10,544 bases of DNA from Acidobacteria bacterium RIFCSPHIGHO2_01_FULL_67_28 (GCA_001766965.1 MEKM01000039.1:1-10544), one strand, 5' to 3'. Shown: positions 1 through 6,434, numbered from the stretch's first letter. Notes: a model not told the origin generated them from the letters alone. Made by a program: numbers and translations.

Positions 1-1
1 T

Positions 2-214
2 CGCCAGCTCCCCATCATCCGCAGCGCCACCATCTTCGGCCAGTCCATCCACGCCGTGCTGGATGACTGCGTCGAGCCCGCCGACTTGGAGCGGCAGTTG
101 ACCCGGCAGGGCGTGGCGGTCAGCGAAATCCGTCCGCTGGCGCCGACCCTGGAGGATGTGTTCGTGGAGCTGACGCGGCTGCAGCAGACGAAACCGGAGG
201 CCAGCCATGCCTAA
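2..214 (+). CDS. ABC-2 type transporter ATP-binding subunit, C-terminal fragment
   Basis: The last 70 codons of a gene that begins before the window, ending at TAA 212-214. The reading frame gives a tail with the motif RPLAPTLEDVFVELTRL at 131-181. This is the typical C-terminal signature of ATPases that power ABC-2 drug, polysaccharide or antibiotic exporters of the YbhF/CcmA type, where [TS]LEDVF[VI] marks the end of the regulatory region. The Walker A, signature and Walker B motifs lie upstream and cannot be seen. It overlaps the permease gene by 8 bases, so the two are almost certainly co-translated as one transporter. The subunit would sit on the cytoplasmic face and hydrolyse ATP. The substrate cannot be told from this fragment. 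Confidence 0.88.
   Translation, partial: RQLPIIRSATIFGQSIHAVLDDCVEPADLERQLTRQGVAVSEIRPLAPTLEDVFVELTRLQQTKPEASHA
196..200 (+). promoter_or_regulatory. Ribosome binding site for the ABC-2 permease
   Basis: GGAGG lies six bases before the ATG at 207, inside the last codons of the ATPase gene. The strong match and good spacing fix the permease start and fit coupled translation of the two subunits. Such a clear site is uncommon in this window. Confidence 0.75.
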
Positions 215-1328
215 AGCCCTGCGCGGGTTCGGCGCCGTCCTCTACAAGGAAGTCCTGCACATCCGGCGGGACACGATGGCGCTGGTTTTTGCTCTCCTCG
301 TCCCCCTCCTGCAGATGGTCATCCTGGGCTTCGGCATCGACACCAACATCCGCCAGGTCAAGACCGTCGTCCTGGACGAGGACGGGCGACAGGCGAGCCG
401 GGAGCTGATTGACCGCTTTCGCAACTCCGACATTTTTCGCGTGGTGGGCTACGTCCACTCCGACGAAGAATTGAACGAGGCCATCGTCAGCGGCCGGGCC
501 AAGGTGGGGGTGAAGGTTCCGGTGGATTACGCCGACCAGTTGATTGACCGGGGCACCGCCCAGGTGCTGGTGCTTATCGACGGCTCGGACTCCTCGGTGG
601 CCGGCCAGGCCATGAACGTCTCGACCGCCATCGGCCTGGATGAATCCCTGCGGCGGGTGCTGGGGCCGCGCCAGCAATTGCCCGTGCAGGTCCGGCCCAA
701 GCTGCTGTTCAATCCCGACTCGCGCTCGCCGAACTTCTTCCTGCCGGGTTTGACCGCGGTGATCCTGTTGAACGTCAGCACCTTCCTGACCGCTTTCTCC
801 ATCGTGCGCGAAAGGGAGCGCGGGACGTTGGAGCAGTTGTTTGTCACTCCGGTGCGGCCCCTGGGGCTTATGCTGGGGAAGCTGGTGCCTTATCTGGGTG
901 TCGGGTTCATCGAGCTGTGCGCCATCGTGTTCTTTATGCGCACCGTCTTCCAGGTGCCCATCCACGGCCATTGGGTGCTGCTGCTGGTCCTCTCGCTGCC
1001 GTACCTGTTCGTGAACCTGTCCATCGGCCTGCTCATTTCCAGCAAGGCGCAATCGCAGGCGGAGGCCATGCAAATGGCCATGTTCGTCATCCTGCCCACC
1101 ATCTTCTTTTCGGGCTATATCTTCCCGCGCGAGACCATGCCGCTGCCCTTCTACCTGTTCAGCTTCGTTGTGCCGGCCACCTACTTCGTCGACATCTCCC
1201 GCGGCATCATTCTGCGCGGCGCCGGCTTGGCGGAGCTCTGGGTGGACGCGCTGGTGCTGGTGGGGATGGGGATGGGCCTGGTGCTGCTGGCCGCCAAGCG
1301 CTTTCAGAAAAAGATTATCGCCACCTAG
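207..1328 (+). CDS. ABC-2 type transporter permease (YbhS/YbhR-like)
   Basis: A 373-residue membrane subunit of an ABC exporter. One membrane segment lies near residues 24-42. A soluble extracytoplasmic domain follows at about 45-175, and then a block of five more segments at about 178-198, 224-247, 255-278, 287-306 and 344-363, giving the six-segment plan of the ABC2_membrane_3 family. The conserved motifs NPDSRSPNFFLPGL (169-182) and the cytoplasmic RERERGTLEQLFVTP (201-215) are characteristic of the YbhS/YbhR/YhhJ group. The length is normal for that group (about 370). The start is supported by GGAGG six bases upstream and by overlap with the ATPase gene. With that ATPase it would export a drug, lipid-like or other small hydrophobic molecule. 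The true substrate is unknown, and any membrane-fusion protein would have to lie before the window. The stop codon overlaps the convergent bshA stop. Confidence 0.93.
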   Translation: MPKALRGFGAVLYKEVLHIRRDTMALVFALLVPLLQMVILGFGIDTNIRQVKTVVLDEDGRQASRELIDRFRNSDIFRVVGYVHSDEELNEAIVSGRAKVGVKVPVDYADQLIDRGTAQVLVLIDGSDSSVAGQAMNVSTAIGLDESLRRVLGPRQQLPVQVRPKLLFNPDSRSPNFFLPGLTAVILLNVSTFLTAFSIVRERERGTLEQLFVTPVRPLGLMLGKLVPYLGVGFIELCAIVFFMRTVFQVPIHGHWVLLLVLSLPYLFVNLSIGLLISSKAQSQAEAMQMAMFVILPTIFFSGYIFPRETMPLPFYLFSFVVPATYFVDISRGIILRGAGLAELWVDALVLVGMGMGLVLLAAKRFQKKIIAT

Positions 1329-2470
1329 CGGCTCCCGCCGAGGAGCTTTTCGTAGAAGGCCTCGTAGCGGGGGATGACGAGAGTCGAACAGAAGCGCGCC
1401 CGGGCGGAGACGCGGGCGCGCTGGCCCATTTGGCGGGCGCGCTCGGGCTCCCGCAGCAACTCCAGGGCGCAGCGGGTCATGGCGGCGACGTCGCGCGCCG
1501 GCACCAGGCACCCGTCCTCTCCCGGGCGGATCAGCTCGCGCAGGCCGCCCACGTCGCTCGCAATCACGGGGACCTCGCAGGCCATCGCCTCCAGCGCCGC
1601 CAGCCCGAACGACTCGAGGTCGCTCGGGAGCAGGAAGAGGTCGCAGAGGCCGAGCGTCTCCTCGACCGCGGCCACCTTGCCGAGGAAGAGGACGTCGTCG
1701 CTCACGCCTTTCTCCCGCACCAGGTATTCGGCGTTGGCGCGCTCGGGGCCGTCGCCCATCAGCACCAGCCGCGCCGGCAGCTCGCGGCGGACGCGGGCAA
1801 AGACTTCGATGACGTCGGGGATGCGCTTGACGGGACGGAAGTTCGACAGGTGCGCGATCAGCAGCTCGCCCTTCGGCGCCAGCTCGCGCCGCCGCTCCCC
1901 GTCCGCCGCCCGCTGGTAGCGGTCGCAGTTGACGAAGTTGGTGATGACCTCGATGGGCCGGCTGATCTTGAACTCCCGCCGCGTGACCTCCATCAAATAG
2001 TTCGACACCGCCGTGACCCCGTCCGACTGCTCGATGGCGAAGCGGGTGATGGGGAGGAACGAGCGGTCCTGCCCGACGAGCGTGATGTCGGTGCCGTGCA
2101 GCGTGGTCACCACCGGCAGCCGCCGCGGCGCCAGCATGGCCTGCGCCAGGTAGGCGCTCACCGAGTGGGGGATGGCGTAGTGGACGTGGAGCAGGTCGAG
2201 TGCGTAGTGCTCGGCCACCTCGGCCATCTTGGTGGCCAGGGCCAGGGCATAGGGCGGGTGGTCGAAGAGCGGGTAGTCGAGCACTTCGACTTCGTGGTAG
2301 CGGATGCGGTGAGCGATTTCCGGCGAGCCGTCCAGGCCCGCCAGCCGGAAGGGCAGGGCGTAGCTGATGAAGTGGACTTCGTGGCCGCGGGCGGCGAGCT
2401 CCATGCCGAGCTCCGTGGCCACCACGCCGCTGCCGCCGTAGGTCGGATAGCAAGTGATCCCGATTTTCAT
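1325..2470 (-). CDS. bshA: N-acetyl-alpha-D-glucosaminyl L-malate synthase (bacillithiol biosynthesis glycosyltransferase)
   Basis: A 381-residue GT4-family, GT-B fold retaining glycosyltransferase. BshA joins UDP-GlcNAc to L-malate, the first step in making bacillithiol, a cytoplasmic low-molecular-weight thiol. The N-terminal MKIGITCYPTYGGSGVVATE holds the glycine-rich loop (G12-G15) typical of BshA. Other landmarks are LLHVHYAIPHS (93-103), TTLHGTDITLVG (122-133), SNFRPVKRIPDV (209-220), the MGDGPER loop (238-244) and the donor-binding E-x7-E motif at E286 and E294 within ESFGLAALEAM. The length fits the family (about 375-385). BshA is known from Firmicutes, Deinococcus-Thermus, Bacteroidetes and Acidobacteria. 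The next enzymes, the deacetylase BshB and the cysteine ligase BshC, are not in this window. The gene stands alone, facing away from the SDR gene, with its own near-leaderless promoter and no Shine-Dalgarno sequence. Other GT4 enzymes are possible, but the N-terminal match to BshA is strong. Confidence 0.9.
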   Translation of the reverse strand: MKIGITCYPTYGGSGVVATELGMELAARGHEVHFISYALPFRLAGLDGSPEIAHRIRYHEVEVLDYPLFDHPPYALALATKMAEVAEHYALDLLHVHYAIPHSVSAYLAQAMLAPRRLPVVTTLHGTDITLVGQDRSFLPITRFAIEQSDGVTAVSNYLMEVTRREFKISRPIEVITNFVNCDRYQRAADGERRRELAPKGELLIAHLSNFRPVKRIPDVIEVFARVRRELPARLVLMGDGPERANAEYLVREKGVSDDVLFLGKVAAVEETLGLCDLFLLPSDLESFGLAALEAMACEVPVIASDVGGLRELIRPGEDGCLVPARDVAAMTRCALELLREPERARQMGQRARVSARARFCSTLVIPRYEAFYEKLLGGSR

Positions 2471-2479
2471 CGCGCGCTC

Positions 2480-2509
2480 ACTCTAGCAGACGCTTGTCGC
2501 GCTCCTCAA
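2480..2509 (-). promoter_or_regulatory. Candidate promoter of bshA (extended -10)
   Basis: Reading leftward, TTGAGG (2504-2509) is followed by an 18-base spacer ending in TGC and then TAGAGT (2480-2485). This gives an extended -10 (TGN-TANNNT) and a four-of-six -35. Only nine bases lie between the -10 box and the bshA ATG, so transcription would begin within about three bases of the start codon. No ribosome binding site is present, which agrees with a leaderless or near-leaderless message. This is a prediction from consensus only. Confidence 0.5.
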
Positions 2510-2516
2510 GGGTACG

Positions 2517-2545
2517 TGGACTTAGATGCCCGCGCGTGCTAGATT
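2517..2545 (+). promoter_or_regulatory. Candidate promoter of the SDR-thioesterase pair (extended -10)
   Basis: TGGACT (2517-2522, four of six matches to TTGACA) is 17 bases from TAGATT (2540-2545), which is preceded by TGC to give an extended -10. Transcription would start near 2552 and leave a leader of about 18 bases without a Shine-Dalgarno sequence before the ATG at 2570. It faces the bshA promoter. The TGCTAGA core is an exact inverted copy of the one on the other side. Confidence 0.48.
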
Positions 2546-2569
2546 GCTTCGTCTTTTGCGTTTCCCGCG

Positions 2570-3331
2570 ATGAAGCTCGCCGGCAAGGTCGCCGTTGTCA
2601 CCGGAGCGGGCACCGGCATCGGCCGGGCCTGCGCCGAGCTGTTCGCGCGGGAAGGCGCAGCCGTGGTGCTGGCGGGGCGCCGCCGGGAGCCGCTCGAGGA
2701 AGTCGCGCGCGCAATTGAAAAAAGCGGCGGCCGGGCGCTGGCGCAATCGTGCGATGTCACCCGCGAGGCCGACACCCAGGCGCTGGTCGAGCGCGCGGTG
2801 AGCGGCTTTGGCGGGCTGCACGTGCTCGTCAACAACGCCGCCTACTGGATGGCGGGCACCATCGAACAGACCAGCGTCGAAGACTGGGACCTGATGATGG
2901 AAACCAATCTCAAGGGGGTGTTCCTGCTGGTGAGGCACGCCCTGCCGGCGCTGCGGCAAGCAGGCGGAGGAGGCATCATCAACATCGGCTCGGTGCTGGG
3001 GCTGGTGGGGATGAAGCGGCGGGTGGCCTACGCCACCTCGAAGGGCGGTCTGGTGCTGCTCACCAAGGCGCTGGCGCTTGACCACGCCGCCGACCGCATC
3101 CGCGTCAACTGCATCTGCCCTTCGCTCGTGGACACGCCGATGGGCCAGGAGTCCCTTGCGGGCGCCGGCGACGCGGCCGCCGAGCGCGCCCGGCGCCTGG
3201 CGCAGATTCCTCTGGGCCGCGCCGGCTCGCCGGAGGACGTGGCGCGGCTGGCGTTGTTCCTCGCTAGCGACGATTCCAGCTGGATCACCGGGGCGGCCAT
3301 CGCCCTCGACGGCGGCTTCACCGCCTACTGA
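2570..3331 (+). CDS. Short-chain dehydrogenase/reductase (classical SDR, FabG-like)
   Basis: A 253-residue, one-domain Rossmann-fold NAD(P)-dependent oxidoreductase. The cofactor loop TGAGTGIG is at 11-18. Arginines 37-39 after the second strand favour NADP(H). The sequence also has D62-V63, the NNAA motif at 88-91, and the catalytic tetrad N113, S141, Y154 and K158 (YATSK). The C-terminal PLGRAGSPEDVA and ITGAAIALDGGF are typical of FabG-like members. The length is normal. An in-frame TAG at 2540-2542 with no other ATG or GTG after it fixes the ATG at 2570. It is followed after six bases by a thioesterase gene, so the pair is probably one transcript. The substrate may be an acyl-type or secondary alcohol/ketone compound, but that is inferred only from the neighbour. 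Whether it is the true FabG of fatty-acid synthesis cannot be decided: no acyl carrier or fab genes lie nearby. Confidence 0.92.
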   Translation: MKLAGKVAVVTGAGTGIGRACAELFAREGAAVVLAGRRREPLEEVARAIEKSGGRALAQSCDVTREADTQALVERAVSGFGGLHVLVNNAAYWMAGTIEQTSVEDWDLMMETNLKGVFLLVRHALPALRQAGGGGIINIGSVLGLVGMKRRVAYATSKGGLVLLTKALALDHAADRIRVNCICPSLVDTPMGQESLAGAGDAAAERARRLAQIPLGRAGSPEDVARLALFLASDDSSWITGAAIALDGGFTAY

Positions 3332-3337
3332 AAAGTC

Positions 3338-3763
3338 ATGGGGAACGCCAAGCGTCACTACACCGAACTTCGCCGGCGATTCAGCCGGATTGCCGCGGTG
3401 CGGATGTTCGGGATGAAAGCGGGGAAGCTCGGCCCCGGGCGAGCCACCTTGACGCTGGACACGGGGCCGCGCCATTCCCATCCCCAGGGCGTCCACGGGG
3501 GCGTGCTGGCGGCGCTGGCCGACACCGCTCTGGCGATGGCCATCTTCACGCGCCTCCCGGCGCGGACGTGGATTTCAACCGTCGAGATGAAGATCAATTA
3601 CCTGGCCCCGCACCAGCGGGGACGCCTGCGGGCCGACGCCCGCGTGCTTCGCCAGGGGAAGCGCTGGGCGGTGGGGGAAGTGGAGATTCGCAACTCCGCG
3701 CGCGAGCTCGTGGCCAAGAGCCTGCTCACCTACAGCATTCGCCCGCACGAAGAGAAAGGCTGA
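3338..3763 (+). CDS. PaaI-family hotdog-fold thioesterase
   Basis: A 141-residue single hotdog domain. The motif HPQGVHGGVLAALAD at 48-62 contains the HGG turn (53-55) at the start of the long hotdog helix, with D62 in the usual place of the catalytic acidic residue in PaaI-type acyl-CoA thioesterases. The strands after it (TVEMKINYLAP at 81-91 and AVGEVEIRN at 111-119) match the family. Such enzymes hydrolyse acyl-CoA or aryl-CoA esters in the cytoplasm as homotetramers. The gene starts six bases after the SDR stop with no visible ribosome binding site, so translation is probably coupled to the SDR. An internal Met at residue 23 is a weaker alternative start. Its end faces the Hfq-like gene across a 41-base gap that holds the latter's terminator. 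The substrate is unknown. Confidence 0.88.
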   Translation: MGNAKRHYTELRRRFSRIAAVRMFGMKAGKLGPGRATLTLDTGPRHSHPQGVHGGVLAALADTALAMAIFTRLPARTWISTVEMKINYLAPHQRGRLRADARVLRQGKRWAVGEVEIRNSARELVAKSLLTYSIRPHEEKG

Positions 3764-3767
3764 AGGG

Positions 3768-3796
3768 AAAAACACTCCCCCGGAAGGATGGGGGAG
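3768..3796 (-). terminator. Intrinsic terminator of the Hfq-like gene
   Basis: Reading leftward, CTCCCCC (3790-3796) pairs perfectly with GGGGGAG (3775-3781) around an eight-base loop. TG and then five T residues (3768-3772) follow. The stem with T-tract lies just after the Hfq-like stop codon. In the plus direction no T-tract follows the stem, so it should act mainly on leftward transcription. Confidence 0.78.
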
Positions 3797-3804
3797 GGGC
3801 CCGG

Positions 3805-4161
3805 CTATTCCTGCTCGCGGCCGGCGTGCTCGAGCTCCGGCTCGATGGCGCGGTTGCCGTTCGAGCCGTTCTCGTCCTTGTGCAGGTACTTGATGCTGGC
3901 CTTGTAGAGCAGCAGGTTGGGCGCGTTCGAGCGAGTCAGCTTGATGCAGTCGCGGTCGTACCATTCGATGGTGCCGCGCAGTACCTCGCCGTCGGTCAGC
4001 ACGACCACCATCGGCGTGCGCGCCTGCATCTGCTTGACGTAGTAGTAGGCCTCGGCGTGGGTGTCCTCCGGCGGCACCGGCTTCTTGCGGGCTCCCGGTT
4101 GCGGGCCCCGCACCTGCTCCTGCACTTCAGCCAAGCTGGGTCGAATCAATCGCCGGTTCAT
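3805..4161 (-). CDS. Hfq-like RNA-binding protein with N- and C-terminal extensions
   Basis: A 118-residue protein with a central Sm/Hfq core at about 38-95. Sm1 is PMVVVLTDGEVLRGTIEWYD (50-69) and Sm2 is NLLLYKASIKYL (82-93), the latter aligning with the Hfq YKHAI motif. It would form a ring that binds RNA. Compared with E. coli Hfq by eye, key positions differ: H57 aligns with A88, F42 with D71, Q8 with A38, Y25 with V54, and the RRER rim patch keeps only one arginine (R48). Y86-K87 and G58/G63 are kept. The N-terminal arm of about 35 residues is basic (R3, R4, R7, R18, R25, K26, K27) and the C-terminal tail is acidic, which is unlike E. coli Hfq. I take it as the acidobacterial form of Hfq. 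The fold call is firmer than the function. A GAGG nine bases before the ATG supports the start, and an intrinsic terminator follows the gene. Confidence 0.82.
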   Translation of the reverse strand: MNRRLIRPSLAEVQEQVRGPQPGARKKPVPPEDTHAEAYYYVKQMQARTPMVVVLTDGEVLRGTIEWYDRDCIKLTRSNAPNLLLYKASIKYLHKDENGSNGNRAIEPELEHAGREQE

Positions 4162-4280
4162 GGTTCATTACCTCGCTGTTGCGTGTCCTGCGCTTGCTTG
4201 ATCCCTCACGGGTAAGCGCCCGAACGGCTCTCTGGCCTTACTCCCTACTTAGAACAGATGCGCCGGGCGCGGAAAACGTT
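4162..4280 (-). promoter_or_regulatory. Leader region of the Hfq-like gene with a possible stem-loop
   Basis: This 119-base gap lies between the holB stop and the Hfq-like start. It contains an inverted repeat, GCGCTT (4190-4195) and AAGCGC (4214-4219), enclosing a short CCC/GGG hairpin (4203-4205 and 4209-4211). There is a GAGG ribosome binding site at 4171-4174 (minus strand). No T-tract follows the stem in either direction, so it does not look like an intrinsic terminator. I see no convincing -35/-10 pair. The gene may have a promoter here or be read through from holB. Confidence 0.35.
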
Positions 4281-5396
4281 TCACCGATCTGCAGCCGGCG
4301 GCCCGGCGGGACCCAGCGCCCAGGTTTCCAGGGCCAGCTGGCGGTTGACGTTGCGCCGCTGCCAGCCCTCGATCCGGTCCAGGTACCCCACCGCTCGCCC
4401 CAGCCACTCGCGACCTACCTGGCGGCTCAAGCCGTGCAGTTCACTCCGCAAATCCGGGTGTCGGAGGCCCAGTTCAGGAGTGTCTGTCTTCAAGTACAGG
4501 ACGTCTGCCAATAAGCTATACAACAGGTCAAGAGAGAATTCAAGAGTTTCGCGGCGCTCCCCCGGGTCGAGTTCGGCCGAGCCTCCTTTGCCGGCCAGGG
4601 CGGCGGAGGCGGCGAACAGGCGCTCTGGGTCGAGCCGCCGGGTGACCGCGGTGCGGACGAGCTCCAGAGCCTCGGCGCGCATCTGGCGGTAGCGGTCCAG
4701 GTCGAGGCTCAAGGCGGTGCCCAGGCTGCCGGCCGCGGCGGCGGCGGCCAGTTGTCGCTCGGCGGCCTTCCACTCGCGGCGGTGCGCCGCCAGGTAGCTT
4801 TCAATCTCGTCGGCGCATAGCGGCGCGAAAAACAGGGGAATGCAGCGGGAGCGCAGGGTGGCGCGGAGCTCGAAGGGGGCGGCGGTCACGAGAATCAGCG
4901 TGGTCCGCTCCGGCGGCTCCTCGAGCACCTTGAGCAAAACGTCGGCGTAGTCGAAGCGCAGCCGCTCGGCCTCGTCGATGAGGAAGACGTTGCGGCGGGC
5001 GCCGGCCGGCTGGATGTAGGCCTGGCGGACGACGGCGCGCATCTGGCTGACGCGGATGTAGGCCCCGTCGGGGACGAGCACGGTAACGCTCGAGTGGGGC
5101 CGGAGCAGGAGCGGCACGGTCTCGGGGTTGGCGCCGCCGCGCTCCTTGAGGGCGGCAGCTTTCATCCCCTCCAGGTCGTCCAGCGCTCCCAGCGCCCGGC
5201 AGTTCCCGCAGGCACCGCAAATCTCCCCCTGCTTGCGCTCGCAGTTGAGCGCGCGGGCGAAGAGCGTGGCCAGCGTGAATTTGCCCACGCCTTTCTGCCC
5301 GGCAAAGAGCAGGGCATGGGGAACGCGTTCGGAGGCGAGCATCCGCTCGAGCACGCGCACAACACGGAGGTTGCCCACAAAATCAGCGAAGGTCAT
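4281..5396 (-). CDS. holB: DNA polymerase III subunit delta' (clamp loader)
   Basis: A 371-residue AAA+ protein of the replicative clamp loader, which with DnaX and delta opens the beta clamp and places it on primed DNA. The P-loop GQKGVGKF is at 33-40 and the four zinc-binding cysteines are C52, C60, C63 and C66, spaced as in E. coli delta'. The Walker B-like FLIDEAERL is at 138-146, sensor-1 region LILVTAAP at 167-174, and the SRC arginine-finger motif at 183-185. The C-terminal collar domain is variable but present. The residue after the P-loop lysine is F40 rather than Ser/Thr, with T41 next, so nucleotide binding may be weak. Delta' is not an active ATPase in E. coli either. The start overlaps the tmk stop as ATGA, which indicates translational coupling. 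The tmk-holB pairing is widespread in bacteria. Confidence 0.92.
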   Translation of the reverse strand: MTFADFVGNLRVVRVLERMLASERVPHALLFAGQKGVGKFTLATLFARALNCERKQGEICGACGNCRALGALDDLEGMKAAALKERGGANPETVPLLLRPHSSVTVLVPDGAYIRVSQMRAVVRQAYIQPAGARRNVFLIDEAERLRFDYADVLLKVLEEPPERTTLILVTAAPFELRATLRSRCIPLFFAPLCADEIESYLAAHRREWKAAERQLAAAAAAGSLGTALSLDLDRYRQMRAEALELVRTAVTRRLDPERLFAASAALAGKGGSAELDPGERRETLEFSLDLLYSLLADVLYLKTDTPELGLRHPDLRSELHGLSRQVGREWLGRAVGYLDRIEGWQRRNVNRQLALETWALGPAGPPAADR

Positions 5397-6061
5397 CGGC
5401 GCGGCGCCCCCCTGGCCAACAAGCGACTGGCGTGAGCCAGGACGTGAGAGTGGATTCTTTCGGGAGTGGTTTCTCCGGGGATGAGCTTCCCCCGCCGCGG
5501 CTCGCGGGCCGCCAGGGCGCGGTAGCCGCGCCGGACGCGCCGGTAGAACTCGACCGCCTCGCGCTCGAAGCGCCCCTCGTCGCGCCGGGCGCGGCGGTTG
5601 CGGCGGCGGGCGCGGCGGACGCTGGTGCGCGGGTCGATGTCAATCACGAAAGTGAGGTCGGGCCGGAGCCCGCCGGCAGCCGCCCGGTGCAGCCGGCGGA
5701 TGAGGGCGATGTCAATCCCGCGGCCGTAGCCCTGGTAGGCGAGCGAGGCGTCAGTGAAGCGATCGGAGAGCACGACGCGGCCGCTGGCCAGGGCGGGGCG
5801 GATGACCTGCCGGACGTGCTGGGCCCGGGCGGCGAACATCAGCAGCAGCTCGGCGTGCGGGTCCATGCCGGCGCTCGCCCGGCCGAGCAGCAGCCGGCGG
5901 ATGCGCTCCCCGAGCGGCGTGCCCCCCGGCTCGCGGGTGACGAGCACGGACAGGCCGCGGCGCCGCAGGGCGCGGGCCAGCAGCCGGAGCTGCGTGGTCT
6001 TGCCGCAGCCGTCGATCCCTTCGAAGGTCAGGAAGCGGCCGCGGGCAGTTCGAGCAGGCAT
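5393..6061 (-). CDS. tmk: Thymidylate kinase
   Basis: A 222-residue P-loop kinase that phosphorylates dTMP to dTDP with ATP in the cytoplasm, supplying dTTP for DNA synthesis. It shows FEGIDGCGKTTQ (13-24, P-loop), TREPGGT (42-48), the DRF motif D100-R101 (usual DR[FYW]), the thymidine-binding YQGYGRG (109-115) and DIDPRTSVRR (141-150). The lid that follows is arginine-rich (149-164), and there is no arginine in the P-loop, the pattern of type II (E. coli-like) enzymes. The length is slightly above the family norm of 205-215. The start lies 30 bases after the PilZ stop with no clear ribosome binding site, and the stop overlaps holB by ATGA. It therefore looks like the middle gene of a PilZ-tmk-holB operon. 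The function is essential and the call is secure. Confidence 0.95.
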   Translation of the reverse strand: MPARTARGRFLTFEGIDGCGKTTQLRLLARALRRRGLSVLVTREPGGTPLGERIRRLLLGRASAGMDPHAELLLMFAARAQHVRQVIRPALASGRVVLSDRFTDASLAYQGYGRGIDIALIRRLHRAAAGGLRPDLTFVIDIDPRTSVRRARRRNRRARRDEGRFEREAVEFYRRVRRGYRALAAREPRRGKLIPGETTPERIHSHVLAHASRLLARGAPRR

Positions 6062-6091
6062 TTCAGCAGGTCTGGTGACGCACGGATCGGG

Positions 6092-6424
6092 CTAGTAAGA
6101 TTGCAAGCGCTCGACCTGAGCGCTGGCGCCCACATGCTGGCGCAAGCGGTTCATGTCCTCGTCGCTCATCGACAAGAACTCCACGCCCATCCCCTGGCCT
6201 TCATCGGAGTGGCGGACCATGGCCTTGGGCGTGATGGAAATTTCCTTGTCCAGCCAGATGCGCAGTTGCAGCATCCGCCCGCGGGGCAGGGGGCGGTGGT
6301 CTTCGATGTAGGCGCCGGCCAGGCTGATATCCCGCAAGCGGGGGCGCAGCTCGGGGTAGTCCACGTAGACGGGGCGCTCGAGACGCATCCGCGGTTGGGT
6401 GCGGCGCTCGTGGTCCAGCGGCAT
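6092..6424 (-). CDS. PilZ-domain protein, probable c-di-GMP receptor
   Basis: A 110-residue stand-alone PilZ domain counted from the ATG at 6424. The c-di-GMP motif is intact: R8-x-x-x-R12 (RTQPR) near the N terminus and D32-x-S34-x-x-G37 (DISLAG) on the first strands. The domain ends with GMGVEFLSMSDED (78-90), a common PilZ ending. It has no membrane segment or second domain, so it would act as a cytoplasmic adaptor that changes a partner when c-di-GMP rises. A GTG at 6436 would add four residues, but it overlaps the GAGG that sits six bases before the ATG, so the ATG is preferred. The gene is followed by tmk and holB. Proteobacteria also keep a PilZ gene beside tmk-holB, although there it lies downstream. 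The partner is unknown. Confidence 0.88.
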   Translation of the reverse strand: MPLDHERRTQPRMRLERPVYVDYPELRPRLRDISLAGAYIEDHRPLPRGRMLQLRIWLDKEISITPKAMVRHSDEGQGMGVEFLSMSDEDMNRLRQHVGASAQVERLQSY

Positions 6425-6434
6425 AGATTGCCTC

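Noticed and set aside
120..2453. A long open frame of 777 codons on the minus strand, running through the permease and bshA region.
   Set aside because: It runs antisense to the permease and then in another frame of bshA, has low-complexity Arg/Pro/Gly/His composition and no recognisable domain. Both overlapped genes are well supported, so this is an effect of high GC.
4257..4272. A GCGC-CCG-GCGC hairpin after holB as a terminator.
   Set aside because: The stem is only four base pairs and the following bases (ATCTGTTCT on the minus strand) are not a real T-tract.
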